From: an uncultured Pseudomonadota bacterium
GTDB taxonomy: Bacteria; Pseudomonadota; Gammaproteobacteria; Steroidobacterales; Steroidobacteraceae
NCBI GenBank assembly: GCA_946479515.1
Contig: CAMLGF010000008.1
Coordinates: forward strand, 29,700 to 93,699
Reading direction: 5' to 3'
Length of the DNA stretch: 64,000 nt
This document shows positions 9,434 through 17,656 of the stretch, piece by piece. The position numbers were made by a program, and so were the translations under genes. Positions within the stretch are counted from its first letter, which is position 1, and each line of letters opens with the position of its first letter. The notes below the pieces were generated by a model, which was given only the letters and a program-made list of their open reading frames with translations, searched no databases and was not told the origin of the DNA.

Positions 9434-9885
9434 CCGACCACCATCGCGAAGCGCGTCGAAGCGCCATCGTCCGCCTGCTGCGCGCCGCCCCGGTGCGGCG
9501 GCAGCAGGAACTGGTGCGCCTGCTGAAGCGCGAGGGGCACGCGGTCACGCAGTCTTCGATCAGCCGCGACCTGCGCGAGCTCGGGGTGCTGAAGCACAGC
9601 GATGGCTATGTGCTGCCCGACGGCGCCGAGATGGCGGCGCGCACCCAGGACAATTTCGCCACGGTGGCCCAGTTCGTACGCGAGGTTCGCACGGCCGGCA
9701 GTTCCATCACCGTGGTCAAGACGACCATCGGCTCGGCCGGCAGCGTGGCCGCCGCCATCGACAAGGCCGTGTGGCCCGACGTCGCCGGCACCGTGTCCGG
9801 CGACGACACGATTTTCATCGCCACTGCCGATGCCCGCGCCCAGGCGCGGGTGCTCGAGCAGCTGCGCAACGCGTTTGGAGTCTGA
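9427..9885 (+). CDS. argR: Arginine repressor ArgR
   Basis: ArgR is a hexameric repressor that binds ARG boxes when arginine is present. The 152-residue protein has an N-terminal winged helix (residues about 8-65, with SSISRDLRELG as the recognition helix) and the C-terminal oligomerisation/arginine domain with GTVSGDDTIFIAT, a hallmark of the family. The ATG at 9427 lacks a Shine-Dalgarno sequence and sits inside the operator pair. A longer GTG reading from 9397 would place the N-terminus over the operator and add residues with no family counterpart. It heads the arginine operon; argG starts seven bases after its stop. Confidence 0.93.
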   Translation: MHTDHHREARRSAIVRLLRAAPVRRQQELVRLLKREGHAVTQSSISRDLRELGVLKHSDGYVLPDGAEMAARTQDNFATVAQFVREVRTAGSSITVVKTTIGSAGSVAAAIDKAVWPDVAGTVSGDDTIFIATADARAQARVLEQLRNAFGV

Positions 9886-9892
9886 ACGAGAA

Positions 9893-11104
9893 ATGTCTGC
9901 CGAGAACGAAACGCCCATTGTCCTGGCCTATTCCGGCGGCCTCGACACCTCATTCCTGGTGCCCTGGCTCAAGGACAACTACGGTCGTCCGGTCATCACG
10001 GTGACCGTGGATACCGGCGGCATCGATGCCGCGGGCGCGAAGACGCTGGCCGAGCGGTCGCGCGCCTATGGCGCCATCGCGCACCATCAGATCGACGCGC
10101 GCGCCGACTATTTCGAGCAGGTGCTGCGCTTCCTGGTCATGGGCAACGTGCGCCGCGGCCAGCTCTATCCACTGTGCGTGGGCGCCGAGCGCGTCATGCA
10201 GGCGCAGCAGATCGCGCTCATGGCGCGCAAGCTCGGCACGAACTCCATCGCCCACGGCTGCACGGCCGCCGGCAACGACCAGGTGCGCTTCGAGGTGGCC
10301 ATGCGCACGCTGGCGCCGGAGCTCGAGGTGATTGCGCCGGTGCGCGATCGCGCATTCAAACGCCAGGAAGAGCTGGACTATCTGAACGCGCGTGGCCTGC
10401 CGTTGCCACCGTACGGCGCCGCCTATTCCATCAATCGCGGTCTCTGGGGCGTGACCATCGGCGGAAAGGAGACGCTGACCTCCGCGGGCAGCATCCCCGA
10501 TTCCGCGTGGGTGCTGTCGAAGGACGCCTTCACCAACCCGCGACCGCCCGCGAAACACACGCTCGAATTCGAGAAGGGCCGCCCGATCGGCTTGGACGGC
10601 AAGCGGATGTCGCCGGTCGAAGTCGTCGAAGCGCTGGAGACGCTCGGCGGCGCCTACGGCATCGGCCGCGGCATCCATCTCGGCGACACCATCATCGGCA
10701 CCAAGGGTCGCGTCGCCTTCGAAGCGCCCGCCGCGGAGACGCTGCTCACCGCGCATCGCGAGCTCGAGAAGCTCGTGCTCACGCCGCGCCAGCAGCGCAT
10801 CAAGGAGACGCTCGCCGGCCCGTATGGCGACTGGGTGCACGAGGGTCAACTGCTCGACCCGGTGTGCCGCGACATCGAGGCGCTGTTCCTGTCTTCGCAG
10901 GAGCGGGTCACCGGCAAGGTCCATTTGCTGTTCCGGCCGGGGAGTCTGTTCGTCGAGGGCGTGGAGTCGCCGCACTCGCTGATGGCGGTTTCCAAGGGTG
11001 TGTATGGCGAGGCGCACGGCGAGTGGTCGCCGCAGGACGCGCTCGGCTTCTCGAAGATCGTTTCGCTCACGGGCATGTTCCATGCCCGTGCAGGAGGCAA
11101 GTGA
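9893..11104 (+). CDS. argG: Argininosuccinate synthase
   Basis: ArgG joins citrulline and aspartate with ATP to give argininosuccinate. The 403-residue protein has the N-type ATP pyrophosphatase loop AYSGGLDTS (residues about 12-20), the citrulline/aspartate region GCTAAGNDQVRFE, and the conserved YSINRGLWG segment. Length matches the short bacterial/eukaryotic type (about 400). ATG at 9893 follows ACGAGAA. The stop overlaps the next ATG by one base (TGATG), with GGAGG within the argG 3' end serving the next gene. Second gene of the arginine operon. Confidence 0.97.
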   Translation: MSAENETPIVLAYSGGLDTSFLVPWLKDNYGRPVITVTVDTGGIDAAGAKTLAERSRAYGAIAHHQIDARADYFEQVLRFLVMGNVRRGQLYPLCVGAERVMQAQQIALMARKLGTNSIAHGCTAAGNDQVRFEVAMRTLAPELEVIAPVRDRAFKRQEELDYLNARGLPLPPYGAAYSINRGLWGVTIGGKETLTSAGSIPDSAWVLSKDAFTNPRPPAKHTLEFEKGRPIGLDGKRMSPVEVVEALETLGGAYGIGRGIHLGDTIIGTKGRVAFEAPAAETLLTAHRELEKLVLTPRQQRIKETLAGPYGDWVHEGQLLDPVCRDIEALFLSSQERVTGKVHLLFRPGSLFVEGVESPHSLMAVSKGVYGEAHGEWSPQDALGFSKIVSLTGMFHARAGGK

Positions 11105-12189
11105 TGCGCACGGTAGTCGTCGACAAGGTCGCATCGGTGACCCAGGCCTGCGGCCTGGGCAACGAGGTGCGCGTGGCCACCGACAACATCCCCGCCGAGG
11201 AAGGCGTGGTGGTGGTCGTGGAAGTGCTCACCAACAAGTCCAACTACAACACGCTCGAACTCACCAGCGGCCGCATGGCCAAGGTGAGCCAGGGCGACAT
11301 CGTGGTCGGCGCGCTCGGGCACCGCAAGGCGCTGTTCGGCTACTCGGGCCACGTGCCCACCAGCGTGAAGCCCGGCGATGTCCTGCAGATGCTCAACATC
11401 GGCGGCGTGCTCGGCGTGTGCGACTCGGTGAACCCGGACAAGGGTAAGCCCTTCGACTGCCGCGTCATCGGCGGCGTGCTCGATTTCCCGTACCTGGGCG
11501 AGCGCATCGGCGTGCCGGCGCGCGTGGGCTACCGCAAGTTCGATCCGGACGCGCCGCTGAATACGCAGGGCGTGCCGGTGGTGGCGCTGGCCGGAACCTG
11601 CATGGAGGCCGGCAAGACCGCGGCCGCGGCCGCCATCATCGCGCGCATGCGCCACCGCGGGCTGATCGTCGACGCCTTCAAGGCCACCGGCGTCTCGCTG
11701 CGCCGTGACATCCTGGCCTTCGAGGATGCCGGCGCGCGCAACACGCTCATCTTCACCGACTTCGGCATCGTCTCGACCACGCGCAAGGTGGGCCCGGCCA
11801 TCACGCGCACAATGATGAGCGAACTGTCCGACAAGAAGCCGGACGTCATCGTGTTCGAGCTCGGCGATGGGCTCATGGGCACGTATGGCGTCGATGCCAT
11901 CCTCGAACAGGAAGACATCCGCAAGGCCATGACCGGCGTGGTGCTGAGCGCCAACGACCCGGTCGCGGCGTATGGCGGCGTGGAGATACTGCGCACCCGG
12001 TACGGCATCGAACCGATCGCGGTCACCGGGCCGTCCACGGACAACGCGGTGGGCGTGCAGATCATCCAGGACCAGCTCAAGGTGCCCGCCTTCAACGCAC
12101 TGGCGGCCGGCGCCGCGCTGGGCGATTCCATCATCAAGTCCGTCGGACTGACCCAGGCCCGCGCGCTCGACCGCGCGGCCAATGAGTGA
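11104..12189 (+). CDS. P-loop protein of the arginine operon, function unknown (DUF1611/BioD-like signature)
   Basis: The 361-residue protein has an N-terminal half of alternating strands without a motif I know, then a nucleotide-binding half. The P-loop is GTCMEAGKT (residues 164-172), followed by helix AAAAAIIARM, the segment AFKATGV (191-197) and an acidic loop FELGDGLMG (251-259). This order resembles the GTDCxxGK...RATG pattern of DUF1611 proteins and the dethiobiotin-synthetase fold. It is translationally coupled to argG (one-base overlap, strong GGAGG) and overlaps argC by eight bases, so it belongs to arginine synthesis by context. No glutamate N-acyltransferase or acylcitrulline deacylase is encoded nearby, and it could supply one of these missing steps; that is inference. 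Confidence 0.75.
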   Translation: MRTVVVDKVASVTQACGLGNEVRVATDNIPAEEGVVVVVEVLTNKSNYNTLELTSGRMAKVSQGDIVVGALGHRKALFGYSGHVPTSVKPGDVLQMLNIGGVLGVCDSVNPDKGKPFDCRVIGGVLDFPYLGERIGVPARVGYRKFDPDAPLNTQGVPVVALAGTCMEAGKTAAAAAIIARMRHRGLIVDAFKATGVSLRRDILAFEDAGARNTLIFTDFGIVSTTRKVGPAITRTMMSELSDKKPDVIVFELGDGLMGTYGVDAILEQEDIRKAMTGVVLSANDPVAAYGGVEILRTRYGIEPIAVTGPSTDNAVGVQIIQDQLKVPAFNALAAGAALGDSIIKSVGLTQARALDRAANE

Positions 12190-13279
12190 GGCCGCGCGAC
12201 GCGCGAACCAAAACCCGATGCTGAACAAGATTCCCGCCATTGTGCTCGGTGGCACCGGCTACGTTTCCGGCGAGCTCATCCGCCTGATGCTCGGCCATCC
12301 CAACTACGTGCTCACCGGCGTCATGTCCGACAGCTCGCCGGGCGAGCTGGCCGGCAAGTCTTTCCCGCATCTCGCGGGCCTGCTCGGCGACACGGCGTTC
12401 AAGTCGCAGGCCGAAATCGCCGCGATCATCGCGAAGGAGCCGACGTGCGCGGTGTTCTGCGCCGCGCCGCACGGCGCCGCCGCCGCGCTGATCGACACGC
12501 TGCTCAAGGGCGCCGAAGCTGCGGGCACCAGGCCGCGCTTCGTCGACATCTCGGCGGACTTCCGCTTCGCGAACGCCCAGGCCTACGAGGCCGTGTACAA
12601 GCATCCGCACGGCGCGCCGCATCGGCTGTCGCAGTTCACCTGCGCCGTGCCCGAGCACGTGAAGAGCGTGGCCACGCCGCACGTGGGGCATCCCGGCTGC
12701 TTCTCCACGGCCATCCTGCTGGCGAGCGTGCCGCTGCTGGCGTCCGGCTTCTGCGAACCGATGTTGTTCGTCAGCGGAGTCACCGGCAGCACCGGCTCGG
12801 GCCGCAAGCCGGTCGAGGGCACGCATCACCCCACGCGGCACAGCGACCTGTATTCGTACGGCGCGCTCGGCCACCGCCACACGCCCGAGATCACGGCGCT
12901 CGCCAGGGCCGCGACCGGCATCGACGCCAGCTTCTCATTCGTGCCGCACTCCGGCCCGTTCGCGCGCGGCATCCATGCCACCGTGCAGGCCCAGCTCCGG
13001 TCGCCGCGGGACGCCGCCGCCGTCATCGGCATGCTGCGCGAGTTCTACGCGGGCTGCCCCTTCGTGCGCGTGCTGGACAATGCGCCGCGCGTGAAGGACA
13101 TCGTGGCGTCGAACTACGCACATCTGTCTGCGGCGGCCAATGGCAGGACCGTTGCCGTGATGAGCGTGGTCGACAATCTCAACAAGGGTGCCGCCGGCGG
13201 TGCCGTGCAGTGGATGAACCGCCTGTTCGGCCTGCCCGAGACCGCGGGCCTCACCGCGCCCGCGGCCGGTTGGACCTGA
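12182..13279 (+). CDS. argC: N-acetyl(acyl)-gamma-glutamyl-phosphate reductase
   Basis: ArgC reduces N-acylglutamyl phosphate to the semialdehyde with NADPH. The 365-residue product has the Rossmann motif GGTGYVSGE (residues 23-31) and the active-site cysteine C173 in HPGCFSTA, where many ArgC proteins have NPGCYPT. The later segment SFVPHSGPFARGIHAT is typical of the substrate domain. The ATG at 12182 overlaps the upstream stop by eight bases. An internal ATG at 12218 (MLNKIPAIVLGG) would start directly at the Rossmann strand and is equally possible. argD begins three bases after the stop. Confidence 0.92.
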   Translation: MSEAARRANQNPMLNKIPAIVLGGTGYVSGELIRLMLGHPNYVLTGVMSDSSPGELAGKSFPHLAGLLGDTAFKSQAEIAAIIAKEPTCAVFCAAPHGAAAALIDTLLKGAEAAGTRPRFVDISADFRFANAQAYEAVYKHPHGAPHRLSQFTCAVPEHVKSVATPHVGHPGCFSTAILLASVPLLASGFCEPMLFVSGVTGSTGSGRKPVEGTHHPTRHSDLYSYGALGHRHTPEITALARAATGIDASFSFVPHSGPFARGIHATVQAQLRSPRDAAAVIGMLREFYAGCPFVRVLDNAPRVKDIVASNYAHLSAAANGRTVAVMSVVDNLNKGAAGGAVQWMNRLFGLPETAGLTAPAAGWT

Positions 13280-13281
13280 TC

Positions 13282-14454
13282 ATGAGCGCGGCTCCCCAAA
13301 CTACCGCCGTGCCAGACTCACCGGCCGATGGCCTGGCTCCCGTCTATTCCCAATACCCCATCGAGGTGGTGGCCGCCGAAGGCGTGTGGCTGCACACTCG
13401 TGACGGCCGCAAGGTGCTCGATCTGTACGGCGGCCATGCCGTGGCGTCGCTGGGCTACGGCCACAAGGGCTGGACGAAGGCGCTCGCCGACCAGGCCGCA
13501 CAGATGAATTTCCAGACCAACGCGGTGCCCATGGAGATTCGCGCGCGCGCCGCGCAGAAACTGCTGAAGTTCAGCCGGCTGCCGTTCGACAGCGTGTTCT
13601 GGATCAATTCCGGCGCCGAGGCTAACGAGAACGCCTTCAAGATGGCGTTCAAGCTGCGCCCCGGACGCACGCACGTGGCCGCGGTGGAACAGAGCTTCCA
13701 CGGCCGTACCGCGGCCTGTGCGTCCACCACCTGGGGTGCGCCGCAGAAGTGGTACTTCCTGCCGCGCGCGCCGTTCGACGTGAGCTGGATCAAGCGTCGC
13801 GACGTCGCCGACATCGCCAATCACGTCACGGAGAACACCGCCGCCGTCATCGTCGAGCCCGTGCAGGGCGTGGGGGGCGCGTTCGACATGGGCCAGGAAT
13901 TCCTCGCGGCCCTGCGCAAGCGCTGCGACGAGACGGGCGCGCTGCTCATCTTCGACGAGGTGCAATGCGGCGTCGGCCGCAGCGGCACGCCGTTCGCGGC
14001 CAACTACTATGGCGTGATGCCGGACATCATCACCACGGCCAAGGCGCTGGGGAACGGCTTTCCGGTGTCCGCCATGCTGCTCACGCCGCCCATCACCGCG
14101 GCCCTCAAGCTCGAGAACCTGGGCACGACGTTCGGCGGTGGGCCGATGGCCTGCGCCGTGGCGGCAGCGACGCTCGATGCCATCGAGAACGAAGGCCTGC
14201 TTGCGAACGTCACGCGCGTGTCGAAGTATCTGCGCGACACCTGCAAGGTGGGGCCCGTGGTGGATTTCCAGGGCCTGGGTTTCCTGCACGGCCTGCGCCT
14301 GAACAAGCCGGCGCGGGACGTGCAGAAGGCGCTGCTCGCGCAGGACATCCTCGCGGGCACCGCCGGCGATCCGGCCATCCTGCGGCTGTTGCCGGCCTTC
14401 ATCCTCAAGGAAGAACACATCGATCGGCTGCGGGCCGCGCTCGCCGTCCTGTGA
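13282..14454 (+). CDS. argD: N-acyl-ornithine aminotransferase (class III PLP aminotransferase)
   Basis: ArgD moves the amino group from glutamate to the N-acylglutamate semialdehyde. The 390-residue protein shows the class III fold: GAEANENAFK (phosphate binding, residues 111-120), SFHGRT (138-143), D225 in IFDEVQCG (pyridine nitrogen) and the Schiff-base lysine K254 in TTAKALGNG. Length is usual (about 390-405). ATG at 13282 is the first in frame after the argC stop. The product could also serve in lysine synthesis as DapC, as ArgD does in E. coli. Confidence 0.93.
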   Translation: MSAAPQTTAVPDSPADGLAPVYSQYPIEVVAAEGVWLHTRDGRKVLDLYGGHAVASLGYGHKGWTKALADQAAQMNFQTNAVPMEIRARAAQKLLKFSRLPFDSVFWINSGAEANENAFKMAFKLRPGRTHVAAVEQSFHGRTAACASTTWGAPQKWYFLPRAPFDVSWIKRRDVADIANHVTENTAAVIVEPVQGVGGAFDMGQEFLAALRKRCDETGALLIFDEVQCGVGRSGTPFAANYYGVMPDIITTAKALGNGFPVSAMLLTPPITAALKLENLGTTFGGGPMACAVAAATLDAIENEGLLANVTRVSKYLRDTCKVGPVVDFQGLGFLHGLRLNKPARDVQKALLAQDILAGTAGDPAILRLLPAFILKEEHIDRLRAALAVL

Positions 14455-14464
14455 GTCTCAGCGC

Positions 14465-15472
14465 ATGAAGAACTTTCTCGATCTCGGCGATCTGTCCCGC
14501 GACCAGGTGGTGGAGCTGCTGGCGTTGGCCGAGCGGCTCGCACAGAAGCCCGAACCGCATGCACTCGCCGGCAAGATCCTCGGGCTGCTCTTCTTCAATC
14601 CTTCGCTGCGCACGCTGGCCTCGATGCAGGCGGCGATGGCGCGGCTGGGGGGCACATCCTTCGTCATCGCCGCCGGCCAGGGCACGTGGCAACTGGAAAT
14701 GCGCCGCGGAGCGGTGATGAATGGTGCGCCCGCGGAGCATGTGCGAGAGGGCGTGCCAGTATTGGCGCACTATTGTGACGCTCTGGGCATTCGCGCCTTC
14801 GCATCCGGCAAGGATCTGCAGGCCGATCTGGCCGAAACCGCGTTCAACGAAATGGTCGGCCTCGTGAACAAGCCGGTCATCAACATGGAGTCCGCGATCA
14901 ACCATCCGTGCCAGGCGCTGGCGGACTGGAAGACGCTCGATGACCTCGCGGTTCCGCGCCGCGCCAAGTTCGTGCTGTCCTGGGTGAACCATCCGCGTGC
15001 GCTGCCCCTGGCCGTTCCCGCCGCCACGGTCCACATGGCCGCGCAGCGTGGCATGGAAGTCGTGGTGCTGCGTCCCGAGGGCTTCGCGCTGCCGCCGGCC
15101 GTCATGAAGAAGGCCGCGGACGCCGCCGCCCTCGCCGGCGGCTCGGTGCGCGAAACCGCCGATCGCGATGACGCGCTCACTGGCGCACACGTGATCTATG
15201 CCAAGGAGTGGGGCTCGACCGCGCACTACGGCAATGCCGAAGCGGACGCACGCGCGCGCTCGGCTCTCGCCGACTGGTGCGTGCGCGACACCTGGTTCTC
15301 GCGCGCCGCGGTCGACTGCAAACTCATGCACTGCCTGCCGGTGCGGCGTAATGTCGCCGTGGCCGACGAAGTGCTCGACGGCCGCCGCAGCGTGGTGCAG
15401 CGCGAGGCCTACAACCGCATGGTCGTGCAGACGGCCGTTCTGCACCGCCTGCTCTCGACCCCCCACTACTAA
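14465..15472 (+). CDS. argF': N-succinyl/N-acetyl-ornithine carbamoyltransferase (ArgF'-type)
   Basis: This enzyme carbamoylates an N-acylated ornithine, so the acyl group is removed only after citrulline is made. The 335-residue protein has FFNPSLRT (residues 43-50, carbamoyl-phosphate site), the NxEAINHPCQALADW substrate region and HCLPVRRN near the C-terminus. VRRN following HCLP marks the acetyl/succinyl-ornithine type rather than ordinary ArgF. The stretch around residues 72-100 (QGTWQLEMRRG, VMNG, PAEH, PVLAHYCD) reads closer to Bacteroides succinylornithine transcarbamylase than to the Xanthomonas acetylornithine enzyme. The specificity residue (Glu92 in the Xanthomonas enzyme, Pro90 in Bacteroides) aligns with Ala90 here. 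TAA stop; argB follows after 23 bases. Confidence 0.88.
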   Translation: MKNFLDLGDLSRDQVVELLALAERLAQKPEPHALAGKILGLLFFNPSLRTLASMQAAMARLGGTSFVIAAGQGTWQLEMRRGAVMNGAPAEHVREGVPVLAHYCDALGIRAFASGKDLQADLAETAFNEMVGLVNKPVINMESAINHPCQALADWKTLDDLAVPRRAKFVLSWVNHPRALPLAVPAATVHMAAQRGMEVVVLRPEGFALPPAVMKKAADAAALAGGSVRETADRDDALTGAHVIYAKEWGSTAHYGNAEADARARSALADWCVRDTWFSRAAVDCKLMHCLPVRRNVAVADEVLDGRRSVVQREAYNRMVVQTAVLHRLLSTPHY

Positions 15473-15495
15473 CTACCGTCGCAACGGAAACAGCA

Positions 15496-16428
15496 ATGAT
15501 CATGCATCGCCCCGATCCCTCCGTCGCCATCCGCAGCCTGCGGAGCGCCGCGCCCTACATTCGCATGTACAAGGGCAAGACCTTCGTGGTGAAGGCCGGC
15601 GGCGGCGTGTTCGCCGACGCCGCGGCGGTGCGCGGTCTCATCGAGCAGATCGCCATCCTGCATTACTTCGGCGTGCGCGTCGTGTTCGTGCACGGCGGCG
15701 GTCCGCAGCTCACCGAGATCACCGAACAGCTGGGCGTGCCCACGCGCATGGTGCAGGGCCGGCGCGTCACGGACCAGAAGGCCATCGACGCCACCTCGAT
15801 GGTGCTCAACGGGCTCATCAACACCAAGCTGCTGGCGCTGTGCCGCGAGATGAACATCGACGCAGTGGGCGTGAGCGGCGTGGATGCCGGCCTGGTGCGC
15901 GCGCACAAACGCCCGCCCGTGAGCGTCGACGGACAGACCGTGGACTACGGCTTCGTCGGCGACATCGATCTCATCGACACCAACGTGCTGACCAAGCTGC
16001 TGGACAACGGCCTCATGCCCATCGTCAGCCCGCTTTCGGCCGATGACAACGGCACGTTGCTCAACATCAACGGCGACACCGTGGCCGCGGCCATCGGCGC
16101 CGCGCTCGGTGCCGAGAAGCTCATGCTGTGCACGGGCGCGCCGGGAATTCTCTCCGACGTCAACGACCCCACGTCGATCATCTCCTTCACCGATCTCGCC
16201 GGCCTGCGGAAGCTGCGCGAGGAAAAGAAGATCGTCGACGGCATGCTGCCCAAGGCCAAGGCCATCGAGGACGCCATCAAGGGCGGCGTGCGCCGCGTGC
16301 ACGTGATGTCGTACAAATCGCCCGAAGGCATCCTCGCCGAGGTGTTCACCAATGAAGGCGCAGGCACGCTCATCGTCGCCGACGTGAATGCATTGTCGGC
16401 CGCCGAGCAGCAGGTCGGCGGCGTCTGA
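15496..16428 (+). CDS. argB: N-acetyl(acyl)glutamate kinase
   Basis: ArgB phosphorylates N-acylglutamate with ATP. The 310-residue amino-acid-kinase-fold protein has KAGGGVF (residues about 35-41), the glycine-rich FVHGGGPQL, RVTDQKAID and the ATP segment DGMLPKAKAIEDAI. It is a stand-alone kinase with no GNAT domain fused, unlike Xanthomonas ArgB/A fusions, so glutamate acylation must come from another gene. Start is ATG at 15496; a second in-frame ATG at 15502 is possible. argH begins immediately after the TGA. Confidence 0.93.
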   Translation: MIMHRPDPSVAIRSLRSAAPYIRMYKGKTFVVKAGGGVFADAAAVRGLIEQIAILHYFGVRVVFVHGGGPQLTEITEQLGVPTRMVQGRRVTDQKAIDATSMVLNGLINTKLLALCREMNIDAVGVSGVDAGLVRAHKRPPVSVDGQTVDYGFVGDIDLIDTNVLTKLLDNGLMPIVSPLSADDNGTLLNINGDTVAAAIGAALGAEKLMLCTGAPGILSDVNDPTSIISFTDLAGLRKLREEKKIVDGMLPKAKAIEDAIKGGVRRVHVMSYKSPEGILAEVFTNEGAGTLIVADVNALSAAEQQVGGV

Positions 16429-17613
16429 ATGTCGCGGCTCTGGGACAAGGGCGTCGAACTGGATCAGCGCGTGCTGGCCTATACGGCCGGCGACGACTAC
16501 GCGCTCGACGAGCGCCTGGTGCCCTACGATGTGCGCGCGTCCATCGCGCACGCCGAAATGCTGCACGCCCGGAAGCTGCTCGCGGATGCGGATCTTTCCG
16601 TCATCCGTGAGGGCCTGACGGCCCTGGCTGCCGAACACGCGGCAGGCAAATGGAAGATCGAGCTCGCCGACGAGGACGGTCAGACCGCGCTGGAGAAGCG
16701 GCTCACGGCACGCATCGGCGCGGCCGGCGGCCGCGTGCACCTGGGCCGCTCGCGCAATGACCAGGTGCTCACCGCGCTGCGGCTCTACCTGCTCGACGTC
16801 ACCGCCGATCTTGCCGCCGGCGCGCAAACCGTCGCCGCCGCGCTCGATGCGTTGGCGGCTCGCGAGGGTTCGCTGGCCTTGCCCGGCTACACGCACATGC
16901 AGCAGGCCATGCCCAGCTCCGTGGCCCTGTGGGCGCAGGGGTTCGCCTCGGAGCTGCGCGATGACGCCGCGGGACTGCAGTCCTGCGCGCGCCGCGCGTC
17001 GCGCAGCCCGCTCGGCTCCGCGGCCGGCTATGGCACGCCCGGCCTGCCGCTCGACCGCGAAGCCACCCGCGCGCGGCTCGGCTTCGCCGAAGTGCATGCG
17101 CCCGTGACCGCCGTGCAGCTCGCGCGCGGCAAGGCCGAGGCGCAGGTGCTGTTCGAATGCGCCCTGCTCATGCAGGACCTCGGGCGCCTCGCCGCCGACC
17201 TGCTGCTGTTCTACACGCAGGAGTTCGCCTTCGTCAGCCTGCCGCCCTCGTTCACCACCGGCTCCTCGATCATGCCGCAGAAGCGCAATCCCGACGTGTT
17301 CGAGCTGGTGCGCGGGCGGACAGCCGTGGCGCATGCCTGCCTCACCGAGGTGCTGGGAATATTCGCCAAGCTGCCGTCCGGATATCAGCGCGACCTGCAG
17401 CTCATCAAGCCGCCGCTGTTCCGCGGCATCGACCTGGCCCTGGCCACCTGCGCCATCATGGCGGTAGGAATCGAGGGCGTGCGTTTCCGGCCCGAGGCGA
17501 TCAAACTCGACCCCGCGATTCATGCCGCCGAAGAGGCCAATGCTCTGGTGGCCCGCGAGGGCATTCCGTTCCGCGAGGCGTATCGGCGAATCGGCGAGAA
17601 ATACCGCAAATGA
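16429..17613 (+). CDS. argH: Argininosuccinate lyase, short form
   Basis: ArgH splits argininosuccinate into arginine and fumarate. The 394-residue protein has the fumarase/aspartase superfamily signature GSSIMPQKRNPD (278-289), the catalytic loop serine within it, and T155-H156 in GYTHMQQ. It is about 60 residues shorter than the common 455-460-residue enzyme, mostly at the C-terminus. The N-terminal EDxH motif reads EDGQ, with Gln where most relatives have His. ATG directly follows the argB stop, and downstream genes continue on the same strand. Confidence 0.92.
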   Translation: MSRLWDKGVELDQRVLAYTAGDDYALDERLVPYDVRASIAHAEMLHARKLLADADLSVIREGLTALAAEHAAGKWKIELADEDGQTALEKRLTARIGAAGGRVHLGRSRNDQVLTALRLYLLDVTADLAAGAQTVAAALDALAAREGSLALPGYTHMQQAMPSSVALWAQGFASELRDDAAGLQSCARRASRSPLGSAAGYGTPGLPLDREATRARLGFAEVHAPVTAVQLARGKAEAQVLFECALLMQDLGRLAADLLLFYTQEFAFVSLPPSFTTGSSIMPQKRNPDVFELVRGRTAVAHACLTEVLGIFAKLPSGYQRDLQLIKPPLFRGIDLALATCAIMAVGIEGVRFRPEAIKLDPAIHAAEEANALVAREGIPFREAYRRIGEKYRK

Positions 17614-17656
17614 AATGGCCTCACGTGCGTGCGGCCTGAGCACGCGAGAGGTGCCG

